Assembly (NCBI GenBank): GCA_020829485.1 | Contig: JAIVFU010000223.1 | Coordinates: forward strand, 1-7,786 | Length of the DNA: 7,786 bases | Source of the DNA: Nostoc sp. CHAB 5834 | Lineage (GTDB): Bacteria > Cyanobacteriota > Cyanobacteriia > Cyanobacteriales > Nostocaceae | Direction of reading: 5' to 3' | In this document: positions 1 to 5,739 of the stretch, in pieces | How the letters are laid out: the number at the start of each line of letters is the position of its first letter | How positions within the stretch are numbered: position 1 is the stretch's first letter | Notes under the pieces: generated by a model | Seen by the model: the letters and a program-made list of their open reading frames with translations, nothing else | Told to the model about the DNA's origin: nothing | The model's database searches: none | Position numbers and translations under genes: made by a program

Positions 1-92
1 TCGCATCGCACCTTCAAAAATTCAAGTACGTCATTGGCGTACCTGGAACACTCAATGCCCGAGATGCTCGGGAACAAGGGAGTCCTGTATGA
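1..92 (+). CDS. C-terminal tail of an upstream gene (5' end outside window)
   Basis: Frame 3 is open from the left edge to a TGA at 90-92 and encodes about 29 residues ending in NARDAREQGSPV. The stop overlaps the ATG of the next gene as ATGA (89-92), the classic arrangement of translationally coupled operon genes, and this is the main reason to believe the fragment is real. Frames 1 and 2 are also open here, so openness alone proves nothing. No family can be recognised from so short a tail. It would be the first member, within this window, of an operon with the next two genes. Confidence 0.5.
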   Translation, partial: ASHLQKFKYVIGVPGTLNARDAREQGSPV

Positions 93-286
93 CGCAAACC
101 GTTCGCCGCACCGTCTTTGTTCGCATGGACATCATTGCACCTGTCGACAGCAACCCAGCGCTAGCGCCGGACGATGTTGCTCTCTGGCTAGATGCGAGTC
201 TTACCCAACATGGCGTCTCGGTCACATCGACCGTTTTCGAAAACGCCCAGGCCCTTGCACAGCAAGAGCTGGCGCTTCAGCAGTAA
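89..286 (+). CDS. Small hypothetical protein, 65 aa
   Basis: The ATG at 89 follows a good Shine-Dalgarno, AGGGAG at about 77-82 with six bases of spacing, and overlaps the preceding stop as ATGA. The protein starts MTQTVRRTVFVRMDI, likely a first beta strand. It continues with an acidic, alanine-rich middle (PALAPDDVALWLDASL) and ends in a helical, glutamine-rich tail (AQALAQQELALQQ). There is no signal peptide, membrane segment or cysteine, so it should be cytosolic. It lies 21 bases upstream of the next gene in the same direction and is probably co-transcribed with it. The overlapping frame 1 stays open to 618, but that translation is arginine/serine/cysteine-rich and disordered-looking, typical of a shadow. 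I do not recognise the family. Confidence 0.7.
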   Translation: MTQTVRRTVFVRMDIIAPVDSNPALAPDDVALWLDASLTQHGVSVTSTVFENAQALAQQELALQQ

Positions 287-307
287 TCAACAGTCAAAAA
301 GGCAAAA

Positions 308-775
308 ATGAAAGTAAAAACTCTCCTGGCCCAAGCGTCAAAGTGCAAGACGGTGAAGGCGGCCGCAGAGCTGCTGGAAGCGCTAGAGCGCGCCTTTGGC
401 GCCGCACGGCCGCTGGCTCATCTGTCGCCCATGAACAGCGAGGCAATGCTCGAAGACGATACCCCCTTTGTGCGCTTCGAGCTGAACAAGGAAATCAGCG
501 AGCATTACATCACCATGATTCGTCCGGAAATCCGCGATGGAAAGCTCATGGTGGACGTTGTGACCAATCGCATGCTCGACGGCCTCGGCATGTCGAGTCA
601 GTCGTGGGAGACCGTTGAAGACATGGATGACACCATCGAAGCTTATGAGAACGACACCATCGCAGCCCTGGCAAAGAAGGCCAAGGACATCGCTATCGCT
701 AACCACGCCCAGCTCATTGAGCAAGTGGGTGTGCCCCATCCGGTAGCTTTGAAAGCAGCACAGAAAAGTTGGTAA
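308..775 (+). CDS. Hypothetical protein, 155 aa, mixed alpha/beta, cytosolic
   Basis: The ATG at 308 has a clear ribosome site, AAAAAGG at about 296-302 with five bases of spacing. The N-terminal ~35 residues look like a helical hairpin (TLLAQASKCKTVKAAAELLEALERAF). Residues 50-90 look like a beta-rich core (FVRFELNKE, HYITMIRPEIRDGKLMVDVV). Residues 100-135 are acidic then basic helix (ETVEDMDDTIEAYENDTIAA, LAKKAKDIAIANH). It has no signal peptide, transmembrane segment or recognisable catalytic motif. It is the last gene of the plus-strand operon and is closed by a strong terminator 33 bases after its stop. I do not recognise the family; its neighbours give no functional clue. Confidence 0.85.
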   Translation: MKVKTLLAQASKCKTVKAAAELLEALERAFGAARPLAHLSPMNSEAMLEDDTPFVRFELNKEISEHYITMIRPEIRDGKLMVDVVTNRMLDGLGMSSQSWETVEDMDDTIEAYENDTIAALAKKAKDIAIANHAQLIEQVGVPHPVALKAAQKSW

Positions 776-807
776 CAGCTGGACTTGTTGCTGTTTAACA
801 TGATTTC

Positions 808-834
808 AAAGCTCCTGTTCGCAGGGGCTTTTTT
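808..834 (+). terminator. Rho-independent terminator of the 89-775 operon
   Basis: AAGCTCCTG (809-817) pairs with CAGGGGCTT (822-830), with one G-T pair, around a TTCG tetraloop (818-821). A run of six T (829-834) follows on the plus strand. This is a textbook intrinsic terminator with a stabilising UUCG loop. Confidence 0.92.
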
Positions 835-852
835 CTGCTCAAGACGCTGAGC

Positions 853-884
853 TAAAAGAAACGGACTGCAAAATAGCAGTCCGT
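853..884 (-). terminator. Terminator of the 891-1436 gene (minus strand)
   Basis: ACGGACTGC (861-869) and GCAGTCCGT (876-884) form a perfect 9-bp stem with a six-base loop. Read on the minus strand the stem is followed by TTTCTTTT (860-853). It begins seven bases after the stop codon at 891-893 and ends transcription from the right. With the plus-strand terminator at 808-834 it insulates the two converging units. Confidence 0.88.
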
Positions 885-890
885 ATTCAA

Positions 891-1436
891 TCAATGAACG
901 TTCTCTTCGTCTAAACACTGCACGGGGCCCCGGCCGCCTTCAATGAAAAGCTTTGAGAGGTCTCCGCGCATGTGCGTGACGTTAAGTGCCCGGTCAAGGT
1001 ATTTGAGACGTTGCGCAGGAGTCTTCGCTTCGTATGCGAGTGCAAGCGCATCGGCCAATGGTCGAATCCCGTAGTCGCTGATTCGCCAACCCTCCTCTGT
1101 CTCAATCAGCCAGGCACAGAACTCATCAACTTGGTCCGCGCAGGACTCCAGGATGAATTCTGGAGGTACGCCCTCATGCCCGGCAACGATGGTGGAAATC
1201 TGCAGCCGTACGAAGTTGTCTCGCATACTGGCGTAGATGCTGTCCAAAGCGACCTCGTCAACGTACCCTGTGTCTGAAAACTTGCTCCAGACTTCATGGA
1301 CGAAAGACGGTTTGAGCAATGGCCATGGGACAGGCTTGCCCTCAAGATATGCATTCTCCAGCTCGTAGACGATGTCCGATTGGCGGTACATCAGCGCCTC
1401 ATACCCCGGTCCCTTTGCTTTTTCGGTAGTGGTCAC
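891..1436 (-). CDS. Hypothetical acidic protein, ~181 aa (start uncertain)
   Basis: The frame is open back to 1529, but the codons above about 1490 are simply the translated upstream terminator, so the true start is internal. I prefer GTG at 1436: AAAGGA lies four bases before it, and the region ahead matches the leader of the 4598 gene. The alternative is ATG at 1391 (166 aa), which also has a good GAGG five bases ahead. From the GTG, residues 16-40 (MYRQSDIVYELENAYLEG, then KPVPWPLL) and 42-60 (KPSFVHEVWSKFSDTGYVDE) look like the conserved core. Residues 93-125 are acidic with two cysteines (C99, C107). A third cysteine lies near the end. There is no signal peptide or membrane helix. I do not recognise the family. 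It is separated from the upstream minus-strand gene by that gene's terminator, so it is probably its own transcription unit. Confidence 0.75.
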   Translation of the reverse strand: MTTTEKAKGPGYEALMYRQSDIVYELENAYLEGKPVPWPLLKPSFVHEVWSKFSDTGYVDEVALDSIYASMRDNFVRLQISTIVAGHEGVPPEFILESCADQVDEFCAWLIETEEGWRISDYGIRPLADALALAYEAKTPAQRLKYLDRALNVTHMRGDLSKLFIEGGRGPVQCLDEENVH

Positions 1437-1439
1437 AAT

Positions 1440-1472
1440 GTCCTTTAGTAGTCCTGTCCTGTGTAGGCATGA
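1440..1472 (-). promoter_or_regulatory. Leader motif shared with the 4598 gene
   Basis: On the minus strand this leader contains TCAT, then CCTACACA-GGA-CAGG, then ACTAA shortly before the ribosome site. The leader of the unrelated gene starting at 4598 has TCAT, CCTACACA-AGG-CAGG and ACTAA in the same order with nearly the same spacing. The role is unknown. It could be a promoter-proximal protein site or a 5'UTR element. Confidence 0.4.
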
Positions 1473-1493
1473 CGGCCCGGGGGAGCGCGGGAC

Positions 1494-1526
1494 AAAAAAA
1501 AAGGACCCGCGCGAAGCGAGCCCCTT
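1494..1526 (-). terminator. Terminator of the 1537-2547 gene
   Basis: On the minus strand AAGGGGCTCGC (1526-1516) folds onto GCGGGTCCTT (1510-1501) with one bulged G and two G-T pairs. Nine T follow (1502-1494). It begins ten bases after the stop at 1537-1539. The outer GCGCGGG (1485-1491) is also complementary to CCCGCGC (1506-1512), giving a possible alternative fold after read-through. Confidence 0.88.
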
Positions 1527-1536
1527 CAAATCAAAG

Positions 1537-2547
1537 TCAGTAGTTCAGCGGGACAAAACGGCGCCAGTTGTCTGGGTTGCCAGCTTTCCGCGCCATGGCC
1601 ACTCGTTGCACGAAGTTTTCAACGGTGCTAACTTCCTCCAGCAGCTCCTTAGGCATCAGTGAACTGAGCAGCAAGTGGTTTTTGGCCACAGCAAGATGCA
1701 CCATCGTCACAATATTCTTTGCTACCAATTGACGGGTGATGTCCTCCAATGCGGCAGTCGTCTGATTGTTCAGAGTGACCTCATCGTCATCGGTTGTGTC
1801 GGCAGCAAGAGCCGCTTGAGCAACAGAATCCTTGTCCAAGTCGTCCCAAAGCTCCTCAAAATCGTACGAGCTATCATCCAATTTGAGGCCATGGGTGTAG
1901 AGCACGGCCGCCAAATCTTCTGGCGTCACATCAAAGGCAGCGCCCATAGAACACGCACCCGATGAGAACAAAGTGTCTTCAACCGTCGGCTCAATAGCTT
2001 TGCGCGGCGCAGCTTCGCGCCGTTCTTTGATGAACAGCTTGATGCGCTCCATCCGTGCCACAGCTTTGAGGGTATTCAATGACTCGCCACCCTGCTTGAG
2101 TTGCCATTCGTCCACCTCATCGAGGTCGATTTCGTTGCTCTCACAGAACTCGGCTTCAGCATCGGAACTCATCGCCCAGGTGGATGCAATGGAAGCGTCT
2201 TCTGCGCCTTTGGCAAACACGTCGACGACGATACCTTCATCGGTGAGCATCGGGTGTACCGAGAAAACGCCCATCGAAATCCAGCAGCTTGTGCCGTTGA
2301 CCAGCGCATAGTCGCAACCCGATTGCTCCGGGTTCTCTTGCTCCAGTACTGGGGCCTCACGGTCCTTGAGAGCCTCCCGGTCCTTGAGGGCCGCACGATA
2401 CGCGTGAGCGTTGCGGTAGCCCTGGCCGGCGGCCAGCAATTCTTCCATCAAGTCGACAACCACGGGTTTTCCGTCTTTGGACACCAAGCCGAGCTCGGTG
2501 GCGCGACGGGTCATACGGTTGGCGATTTGGCGAATTTCCTTATTCAT
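1537..2547 (-). CDS. Hypothetical acidic protein, 336 aa, with an internal tandem repeat
   Basis: The ATG at 2547 follows AGGA (2558-2555) with seven bases of spacing, a good ribosome site. The N-terminus is a short helical region (MNKEIRQIANRMTRRATELG) followed by an MEELLAAGQGYRNAHAYRAAL segment. Its GYRN-x-HA pattern resembles short helical modules at the N-termini of some plasmid and phage orphans. A six-residue unit LKDREA is duplicated at residues 54-65. Residues 85-125 look like a compact beta domain (CWISMGVFSVH, LTDEGIVVDVFAKG). Residues 130-155 and 222-260 are strongly acidic (DEVDEW, EELWDDLDKD, DTTDDDE), and the last 70 residues are helical. There is no signal peptide, membrane helix or catalytic motif that I recognise. 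Strong acidity and a modular layout could suit a DNA mimic or adaptor protein, but that is speculation. It is probably monocistronic, with its own terminator and a dyad ahead of its ribosome site. Confidence 0.85.
   Translation of the reverse strand: MNKEIRQIANRMTRRATELGLVSKDGKPVVVDLMEELLAAGQGYRNAHAYRAALKDREALKDREAPVLEQENPEQSGCDYALVNGTSCWISMGVFSVHPMLTDEGIVVDVFAKGAEDASIASTWAMSSDAEAEFCESNEIDLDEVDEWQLKQGGESLNTLKAVARMERIKLFIKERREAAPRKAIEPTVEDTLFSSGACSMGAAFDVTPEDLAAVLYTHGLKLDDSSYDFEELWDDLDKDSVAQAALAADTTDDDEVTLNNQTTAALEDITRQLVAKNIVTMVHLAVAKNHLLLSSLMPKELLEEVSTVENFVQRVAMARKAGNPDNWRRFVPLNY
2355..2390 (-). repeat. 18-bp tandem duplication inside the 336-aa gene
   Basis: Positions 2355-2372 and 2373-2390 are two adjacent 18-base units that differ at only two positions (16/18). 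They encode LKDREA twice, keep frame, and sit at the junction between the N-terminal helical module and the beta domain. It looks like a recent slippage duplication in a linker. Confidence 0.85.
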
Positions 2548-2958
2548 CTTGAGTTCCTATCAATTTGGCGAGGCCAAAAACAAACTGGGATTCGCATTGC
2601 AGTCATAAGCCTCACCAGGATTGGTAAGAAGCAAATGTCTAAGAATGGTCTGCGTATGCAGTGCCTCCATACCTGAAACAGGCGCGAATCAGAGACGTGA
2701 AAGCCAGGGGCTTACTTGATGTATAGAAACGAAAGAGCCGAGACAAAAATTCAATTAAAGAGACCCCCGGCAATCGCCTAAATGAAAAAGACAGATGTCC
2801 GCTTAGTACCAGCCGCCTGCGCTTGGGGCTCAGTACCAAAGACCAACGCGTTGAGGGGACACTAAAAAAACGAATAAACAGGGGTCGCTATTTTTATAGG
2901 ACGGCTCATCGACACGGGACAGCGGAGATGGGCACATTTCATCCAGCCTGGAACTTCC
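2548..2958. other. Divergent intergenic region, 411 bp, no convincing gene
   Basis: This stretch separates the minus-strand gene starting at 2547 from the plus-strand gene starting at 2959, so it should hold both promoters. It is more AT-rich than its surroundings, particularly around 2730-2780 and 2860-2900 (runs of A and a TATTTTTATA tract at 2890-2899). A 66-codon minus-strand frame at 2639-2839 lacks a ribosome site and looks like noise. I could not assign a -35/-10 pair with standard spacing to either gene. The AT-rich tract before 2900 is the best place to look for the plus-strand promoter. Confidence 0.6.
2564..2578 (-). promoter_or_regulatory. TTTGGC-GAG-GCCAAA dyad ahead of the 336-aa gene
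   Basis: This is a perfect 6-bp inverted repeat with a three-base centre. It ends 17 bases upstream of the ATG at 2547 and directly before the AGGA ribosome site. It could be an operator for a repressor, or a small RNA hairpin next to the ribosome site. The position, rather than the modest length, is what makes it worth listing. Confidence 0.35.
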
Positions 2959-3627
2959 GTGAGAACGCTTTGCAGACATAAGCTTTGGTCGGTACCCCTG
3001 CTGCTATCCATCATCGCGGGCAGCGCCTATGCCCAGGGGGGTGCCAACTGCGGGGGAGACAACGCCCCGCGGGTGGACGTAGTGGCTCGGCTGGTGCAGC
3101 CGAGCCTTGATAACGTGACCCCTGGCGACCAGCTATCAATGGCTGCGTCCATCCGCAGGCCTGGTACCACTGACGGGATAACCGATTTCCAGGCGAACAT
3201 CTCCTGGCAGTTCTCACCCTCGCCGAAGGGAGCGCCATGCCCCTTCCAAACGGTTCAAGCGCAGGTGAATGCTACGAAGCTGGTTGTGTACATCGCCCGC
3301 GAGATAACCCCTAAGGACTGCCGCTTCAAGGTGGTCTATGACCATGAGATGCAACACGTGGTCTTGGCACAAAAAGCCATGGACAAGAGTGTCGGCCTCC
3401 TACGACAGCACATCCGCGCGCTGATGGCAAGCCTGACGCCCCAACAGCTGTCCAACGCTGAGGCAATAGCAGAAAAGCTGGAGAGCCTGAAAGCAAACTC
3501 CATCGATGCGCTCTATGCGGATTACAACGAAGGTAACGCACGGCTGGACACGCCCGCCGAAGGTGAACGCATGACCAAGCTGTGCGAAGAACCAAAGTTC
3601 TACGTTGGCGGAAAAGAGCTGAACTAG
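2959..3627 (+). CDS. Exported HExxH protein, predicted zinc metallopeptidase-like, 222 aa
   Basis: It starts at GTG 2959; no in-frame upstream start exists, and a weak GGAA lies five bases before. Residues 1-25 form a Sec signal peptide: a basic n-region (MRTLCRHK), a hydrophobic core (WSVPLLLSIIAG) and a SAYA cleavage site before Q26. The mature protein has a beta-rich N-terminal half (residues 37-115). It then carries HEMQH at 129-133, a perfect HExxH zinc-protease motif, inside YDHEMQHVVLAQKAMD. Residues 180-200 (DALYADYNEGNARLDTP) lie where the third conserved region of DUF922 (COG5661, predicted secreted Zn-dependent proteases) would fall, so a distant DUF922 relative is my best guess. 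Four mature cysteines (31, 94, 121, 209) could form two disulfides, fitting a periplasmic or secreted location. The substrate is unknown. The gene is transcribed alone and ends at a terminator shared with the converging 299-aa gene. Confidence 0.85.
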   Translation: MRTLCRHKLWSVPLLLSIIAGSAYAQGGANCGGDNAPRVDVVARLVQPSLDNVTPGDQLSMAASIRRPGTTDGITDFQANISWQFSPSPKGAPCPFQTVQAQVNATKLVVYIAREITPKDCRFKVVYDHEMQHVVLAQKAMDKSVGLLRQHIRALMASLTPQQLSNAEAIAEKLESLKANSIDALYADYNEGNARLDTPAEGERMTKLCEEPKFYVGGKELN

Positions 3628-3639
3628 CTCGAATGGGGC

Positions 3640-3668
3640 AAAAAAAAGTGCCCGAGAGGGGCACTTTT
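3640..3668. terminator. Bidirectional terminator between converging genes
   Basis: AAAAGTGCCC (3644-3653) and GGGCACTTTT (3659-3668) form a perfect 10-bp stem with a GAGAG loop. The plus reading ends in TTTT and the minus reading continues as a run of eight or more T. It ends the plus-strand gene 2959-3627 (13 bases after its stop) and the minus-strand gene 4598-3699. Confidence 0.92.
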
Positions 3669-3698
3669 GAATGATTAACTACGGGAGCAAGAAGGTAT

Positions 3699-4598
3699 TT
3701 ACTTCTTGCGTGACTTCTTCTCGGGAACAGCATCCATTTCCGGAACGCGCACGAGCACGGCCGCGATGCAACCAACGACTTCACCCAGGCGAGGACGACT
3801 CATGCCTTCACGTGAATAGACCGTCGTTCCATTGCGCACATAGTCAACGACCAGGTCATCGACGGCATTGATGCCGGCCACCAGTTCATCGCCGTTTGCA
3901 ATCTTCAGCGTCATCGAGCCCCGGGGGAATCGATTGTTGCCTTCAGCGGCATCCTCGGCCATTTCCAGGTGGGGGTTACCCACGAGAGTGCCCAAACCGG
4001 CACTGGCCATGATGTGCATTGCACGCTCCACCAGGCCGCCATACTCGGTACCGCGAGGATACTTCGATGCGTCTTCGTTAGGGGCCACCAGCCAGCCATT
4101 GCTGACTTGGTAGTTCATCATGCCCAAGGCCGTGTCATATTCCAGGGAGACCGAACCGCTCGAAATACCTTGAGCCAGGTCGAAAGCCACCGAGCTGAAA
4201 CCAGCCGGAGGCTTGACCGTCACTGTAACCAGTGGTTGTTCGGCGTCGAAGGGGATGAAGACTGCCTGCTTGCCGCCAAAGAGCTGCTGCAGGGTGATAG
4301 CCGTGATTCGGGTGGCCTCTTCCACCAGCTTGGTGCCAGCGCGGATGTCCAGCATGTCGGCCAGTACCTGCGCCTGAGGGTCCCCGGGTTCGGCAAGCTT
4401 GAAACCGTTCTCAGTCAAAAACCGAGCGGCGCCAACGCCTTGGATTCGATTGCCTTTCAGCGTAGCCAAGTTGCCGGACTCCATAAGGAGGTACGACTCA
4501 GTGTCGCCCTTCTTGGCCGCGTAAACGGCCACGGCCTTACCGCCGGTCATCTGGAGCGTTGCACCGTTGATACCCACGTAAATGTTCTGTGTCTTCAT
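3699..4598 (-). CDS. Hypothetical protein, 299 aa, beta-rich, basic tail
   Basis: The ATG at 4598 has only a weak purine stretch (AGAGA) ahead of it, but there is no better in-frame start. The N-terminus (KTQNIYVGINGATLQMTGGKAVAVYAAKK) and residues 112-170 are rich in predicted strands (AVFIPF, PLVTVTVKPPAGFSSVAFDL, SGSVSLEYDTALGMMNYQVS). Residues 75-107 form a helical segment. Residues 186-222 (YGGLVERAMHIMASAGLGTL and following) are helix followed by an acidic loop, and the chain ends in a basic EKKSRKK tail. There is no signal peptide or membrane helix, only one cysteine, and no recognisable active site. It could be a structural or phage-like protein, but I do not recognise the family. It appears monocistronic. 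Its leader carries the motif shared with the 1436 gene, hinting at joint regulation. Confidence 0.85.
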   Translation of the reverse strand: MKTQNIYVGINGATLQMTGGKAVAVYAAKKGDTESYLLMESGNLATLKGNRIQGVGAARFLTENGFKLAEPGDPQAQVLADMLDIRAGTKLVEEATRITAITLQQLFGGKQAVFIPFDAEQPLVTVTVKPPAGFSSVAFDLAQGISSGSVSLEYDTALGMMNYQVSNGWLVAPNEDASKYPRGTEYGGLVERAMHIMASAGLGTLVGNPHLEMAEDAAEGNNRFPRGSMTLKIANGDELVAGINAVDDLVVDYVRNGTTVYSREGMSRPRLGEVVGCIAAVLVRVPEMDAVPEKKSRKK

Positions 4599-4610
4599 AT
4601 TGCATCTCTG

Positions 4611-4640
4611 TTAGTTGAACCTGCCTTGTGTAGGTAATGA
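4611..4640 (-). promoter_or_regulatory. Leader motif shared with the 1436 gene
   Basis: On the minus strand the order is TCAT, CCTACACA-AGG-CAGG, then ACTAA, ending 12 bases before the ATG at 4598. The leader of the gene starting near 1436 has the same blocks. Only the three-base spacer differs within the 15-base core, and the ACTAA distance differs by one base. The coding sequences downstream are unrelated, so this is not simply a recent gene duplication. Confidence 0.4.
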
Positions 4641-4641
4641 G

Positions 4642-4656
4642 AACAAGGGGCTTGTT
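4642..4656. promoter_or_regulatory. AACAAG-GGG-CTTGTT dyad in the divergent region
   Basis: This is a perfect 6-bp inverted repeat around GGG, lying between the divergently transcribed genes that start at 4598 (minus) and 4759 (plus). It is a natural operator position for a dimeric regulator controlling one or both genes. No regulator gene is evident in the window. Confidence 0.4.
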
Positions 4657-4758
4657 GGGTGTCCGCAATTTGGTAGCAGGGCGTTTGAAAGCAGTGGATA
4701 TACGAAGTCATGGGGACCGGCAAGTAGCCAGGCTCTCGAAACCGCTACGAGACCCGAC

Positions 4759-5199
4759 ATGACAAAAATTGCGAAATTCACCGCGGACGAAGTCCGGGCC
4801 CAAGCGTCCAAACACTGGAACGCTTTCATCGAGATGGCCCAGTTCCGATGCCAATCCACCCAAGAGGCAGAGCGCGACTTGGAATTGGGGATGCTGATTG
4901 TCAACAAGGGGCTCAGCCTTAAGCCTGGGGAGCGGCTCAACCTGACGAGCTACCTCAAGGAGCTTTCCCGGCCGCAGGCGGATATGGCCAGGGGGCTCAT
5001 GCTGATGCAGGCAGTCTGCGGGTTCCTGCAGCTCATGGACTTCGTGTTCTTGAACGCTGAGGCAGGTGTTGTTCCGAACCCTGTGCTCCGAAAACTTCTC
5101 GATAGCTCAGAGCCCCAGCTGTTCAATGGGGTGCTGCTGACTACAGAGAACGTGTTTTTGGAATTTGAGCGCAGGGTGCTGAATGGTGAGGGCCTGTGA
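4759..5199 (+). CDS. Hypothetical helical protein, 146 aa
   Basis: The frame is open back to 4615, but that upstream part covers the divergent control region and begins with TTG. The ATG at 4759 (MTKIAKFTADEVRAQASKHW) gives a natural N-terminus, although the ribosome site is weak (GAG about nine bases ahead). The protein looks almost all-helical: residues 9-30 (DEVRAQASKHWNAFIEMAQF), 34-50 acidic helix, 63-104 (a long helix rich in Met and Leu, including ARGLMLMQAVCGFLQLMDF) and 120-142. The Met/Leu helix is amphipathic rather than a clear membrane segment. No family is recognised. It is convergent with the small exported protein at 5702-5241, only 41 bases apart. Confidence 0.8.
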   Translation: MTKIAKFTADEVRAQASKHWNAFIEMAQFRCQSTQEAERDLELGMLIVNKGLSLKPGERLNLTSYLKELSRPQADMARGLMLMQAVCGFLQLMDFVFLNAEAGVVPNPVLRKLLDSSEPQLFNGVLLTTENVFLEFERRVLNGEGL

Positions 5200-5210
5200 A
5201 GCGGCCCTTT
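5190..5210 (+). terminator. Weak possible terminator of the 4759-5199 gene
   Basis: GGGCC (5190-5194) can pair with GGCCC (5203-5207) across an eight-base loop, followed by only three T. The stem overlaps the last codons and the stop. The short stem and short T-run make this a weak candidate. Confidence 0.3.
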
Positions 5211-5224
5211 AAGGCACCTTGGCA

Positions 5225-5251
5225 GGGTCTACAGGCGAATTCAATAGACCC
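5225..5251. repeat. GGGTCTA / TAGACCC inverted repeat at the stop of the exported protein
   Basis: A perfect 7-bp inverted repeat (5225-5231 and 5245-5251) with a 13-base loop spans the stop codon of the minus-strand gene. It has no T-run, so it may act as a 3'-end stabiliser or weak terminator between the convergent genes. Confidence 0.35.
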
Positions 5252-5702
5252 AGCTCGCTGAGCAGCTATGCCGTTGAACACTGACGTAATCAGCCAATTC
5301 AGTTGCGCTTGAGAAGTCTACTTCTAAAGGAGCCTGCGTTGAAATCCAGGTCTGGCTGGGCACAGCCTTTTCCAGCTCAAATGACGTACTGCGCGTCTTG
5401 AACGAAGACCGCCCCCGGTCCTCGTTGACCCTGTAGCTGTAAACAATATCGCATGAAAACTTGATGCTTTTCATGGGGTACGGCACATCTCGCGCATGAA
5501 TGCGCAGAACTCCTTTGCACGCACCGTCTCCCTTTCCTGTAAAGCTTTGCTTGCAATTGAACTCTTGGACCTCTGTCCACAGGGAAGGCTTTAGGGGCTC
5601 CACCACCGCATATGTGGGCGGTAGTTGCGCATAGCTGGCGCTGGACAGCGCTAGGATTACGAAGGCAGCACAGCGTGCACGAAAAGGGAAGAATGTGTTC
5701 AT
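5241..5702 (-). CDS. Small exported four-cysteine protein, 153 aa
   Basis: I chose ATG 5702; a TTG at 5723 would only add seven residues, and the GCGGAG just after that TTG is the better candidate ribosome site for 5702, although the 13-base spacing is long. Residues 1-25 are a Sec signal peptide: MNTFFPFRAR, then the hydrophobic CAAFVILALSSA, with SYA cleavage before Q26. The mature part of about 128 residues has four cysteines (50, 62, 84, 147) and alternating strand-like segments (VLRIHA, SIKFSCDIVYSYRV, SFKTRSTSFEL, PLEVDF). This suggests a small disulfide-bonded beta fold in the periplasm or outside the cell. It has no lipobox, no HExxH and no enzyme motif. I do not recognise the family. 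The gene is monocistronic, follows the probable nuclease terminator, and converges with the 4759-5199 gene. Confidence 0.8.
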   Translation of the reverse strand: MNTFFPFRARCAAFVILALSSASYAQLPPTYAVVEPLKPSLWTEVQEFNCKQSFTGKGDGACKGVLRIHARDVPYPMKSIKFSCDIVYSYRVNEDRGRSSFKTRSTSFELEKAVPSQTWISTQAPLEVDFSSATELADYVSVQRHSCSASWVY

Positions 5703-5739
5703 TTCAGGTATAGCGCTCCGCAATCTTTGGTACGGGCAC

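Noticed and set aside
1..618. Long open frame 1 on the plus strand (starting ATG/TTG near 34) covering both small genes
   Set aside because: Its translation is rich in Arg, Ser, Cys and His with no coherent structure, and it overlaps two genes with good ribosome sites. It is a GC-driven shadow.
2805..2838. Repeated AGTACCA at 2805-2811 and 2832-2838
   Set aside because: Seven bases repeated twice in 411 bp is compatible with chance, and no further copy was seen.
2639..2839. 66-codon minus-strand frame in the divergent region
   Set aside because: There is no ribosome site, the composition is odd, and it sits where two promoters are expected. I treat the region as non-coding.
2851..2899. Promoter before the 2959 gene (TTGAGG with downstream AT-rich tract)
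   Set aside because: No -10 hexamer falls at 16-18 bases from TTGAGG with a good match, and the TATTTTTATA tract lacks a matching -35. Not listed as a promoter.
3969..4637. 222-codon plus-strand frame opposite the 299-aa gene
   Set aside because: It is antisense to a well-formed gene bounded by a terminator, rich in His/Gln/Arg, with no ribosome site or plausible fold.
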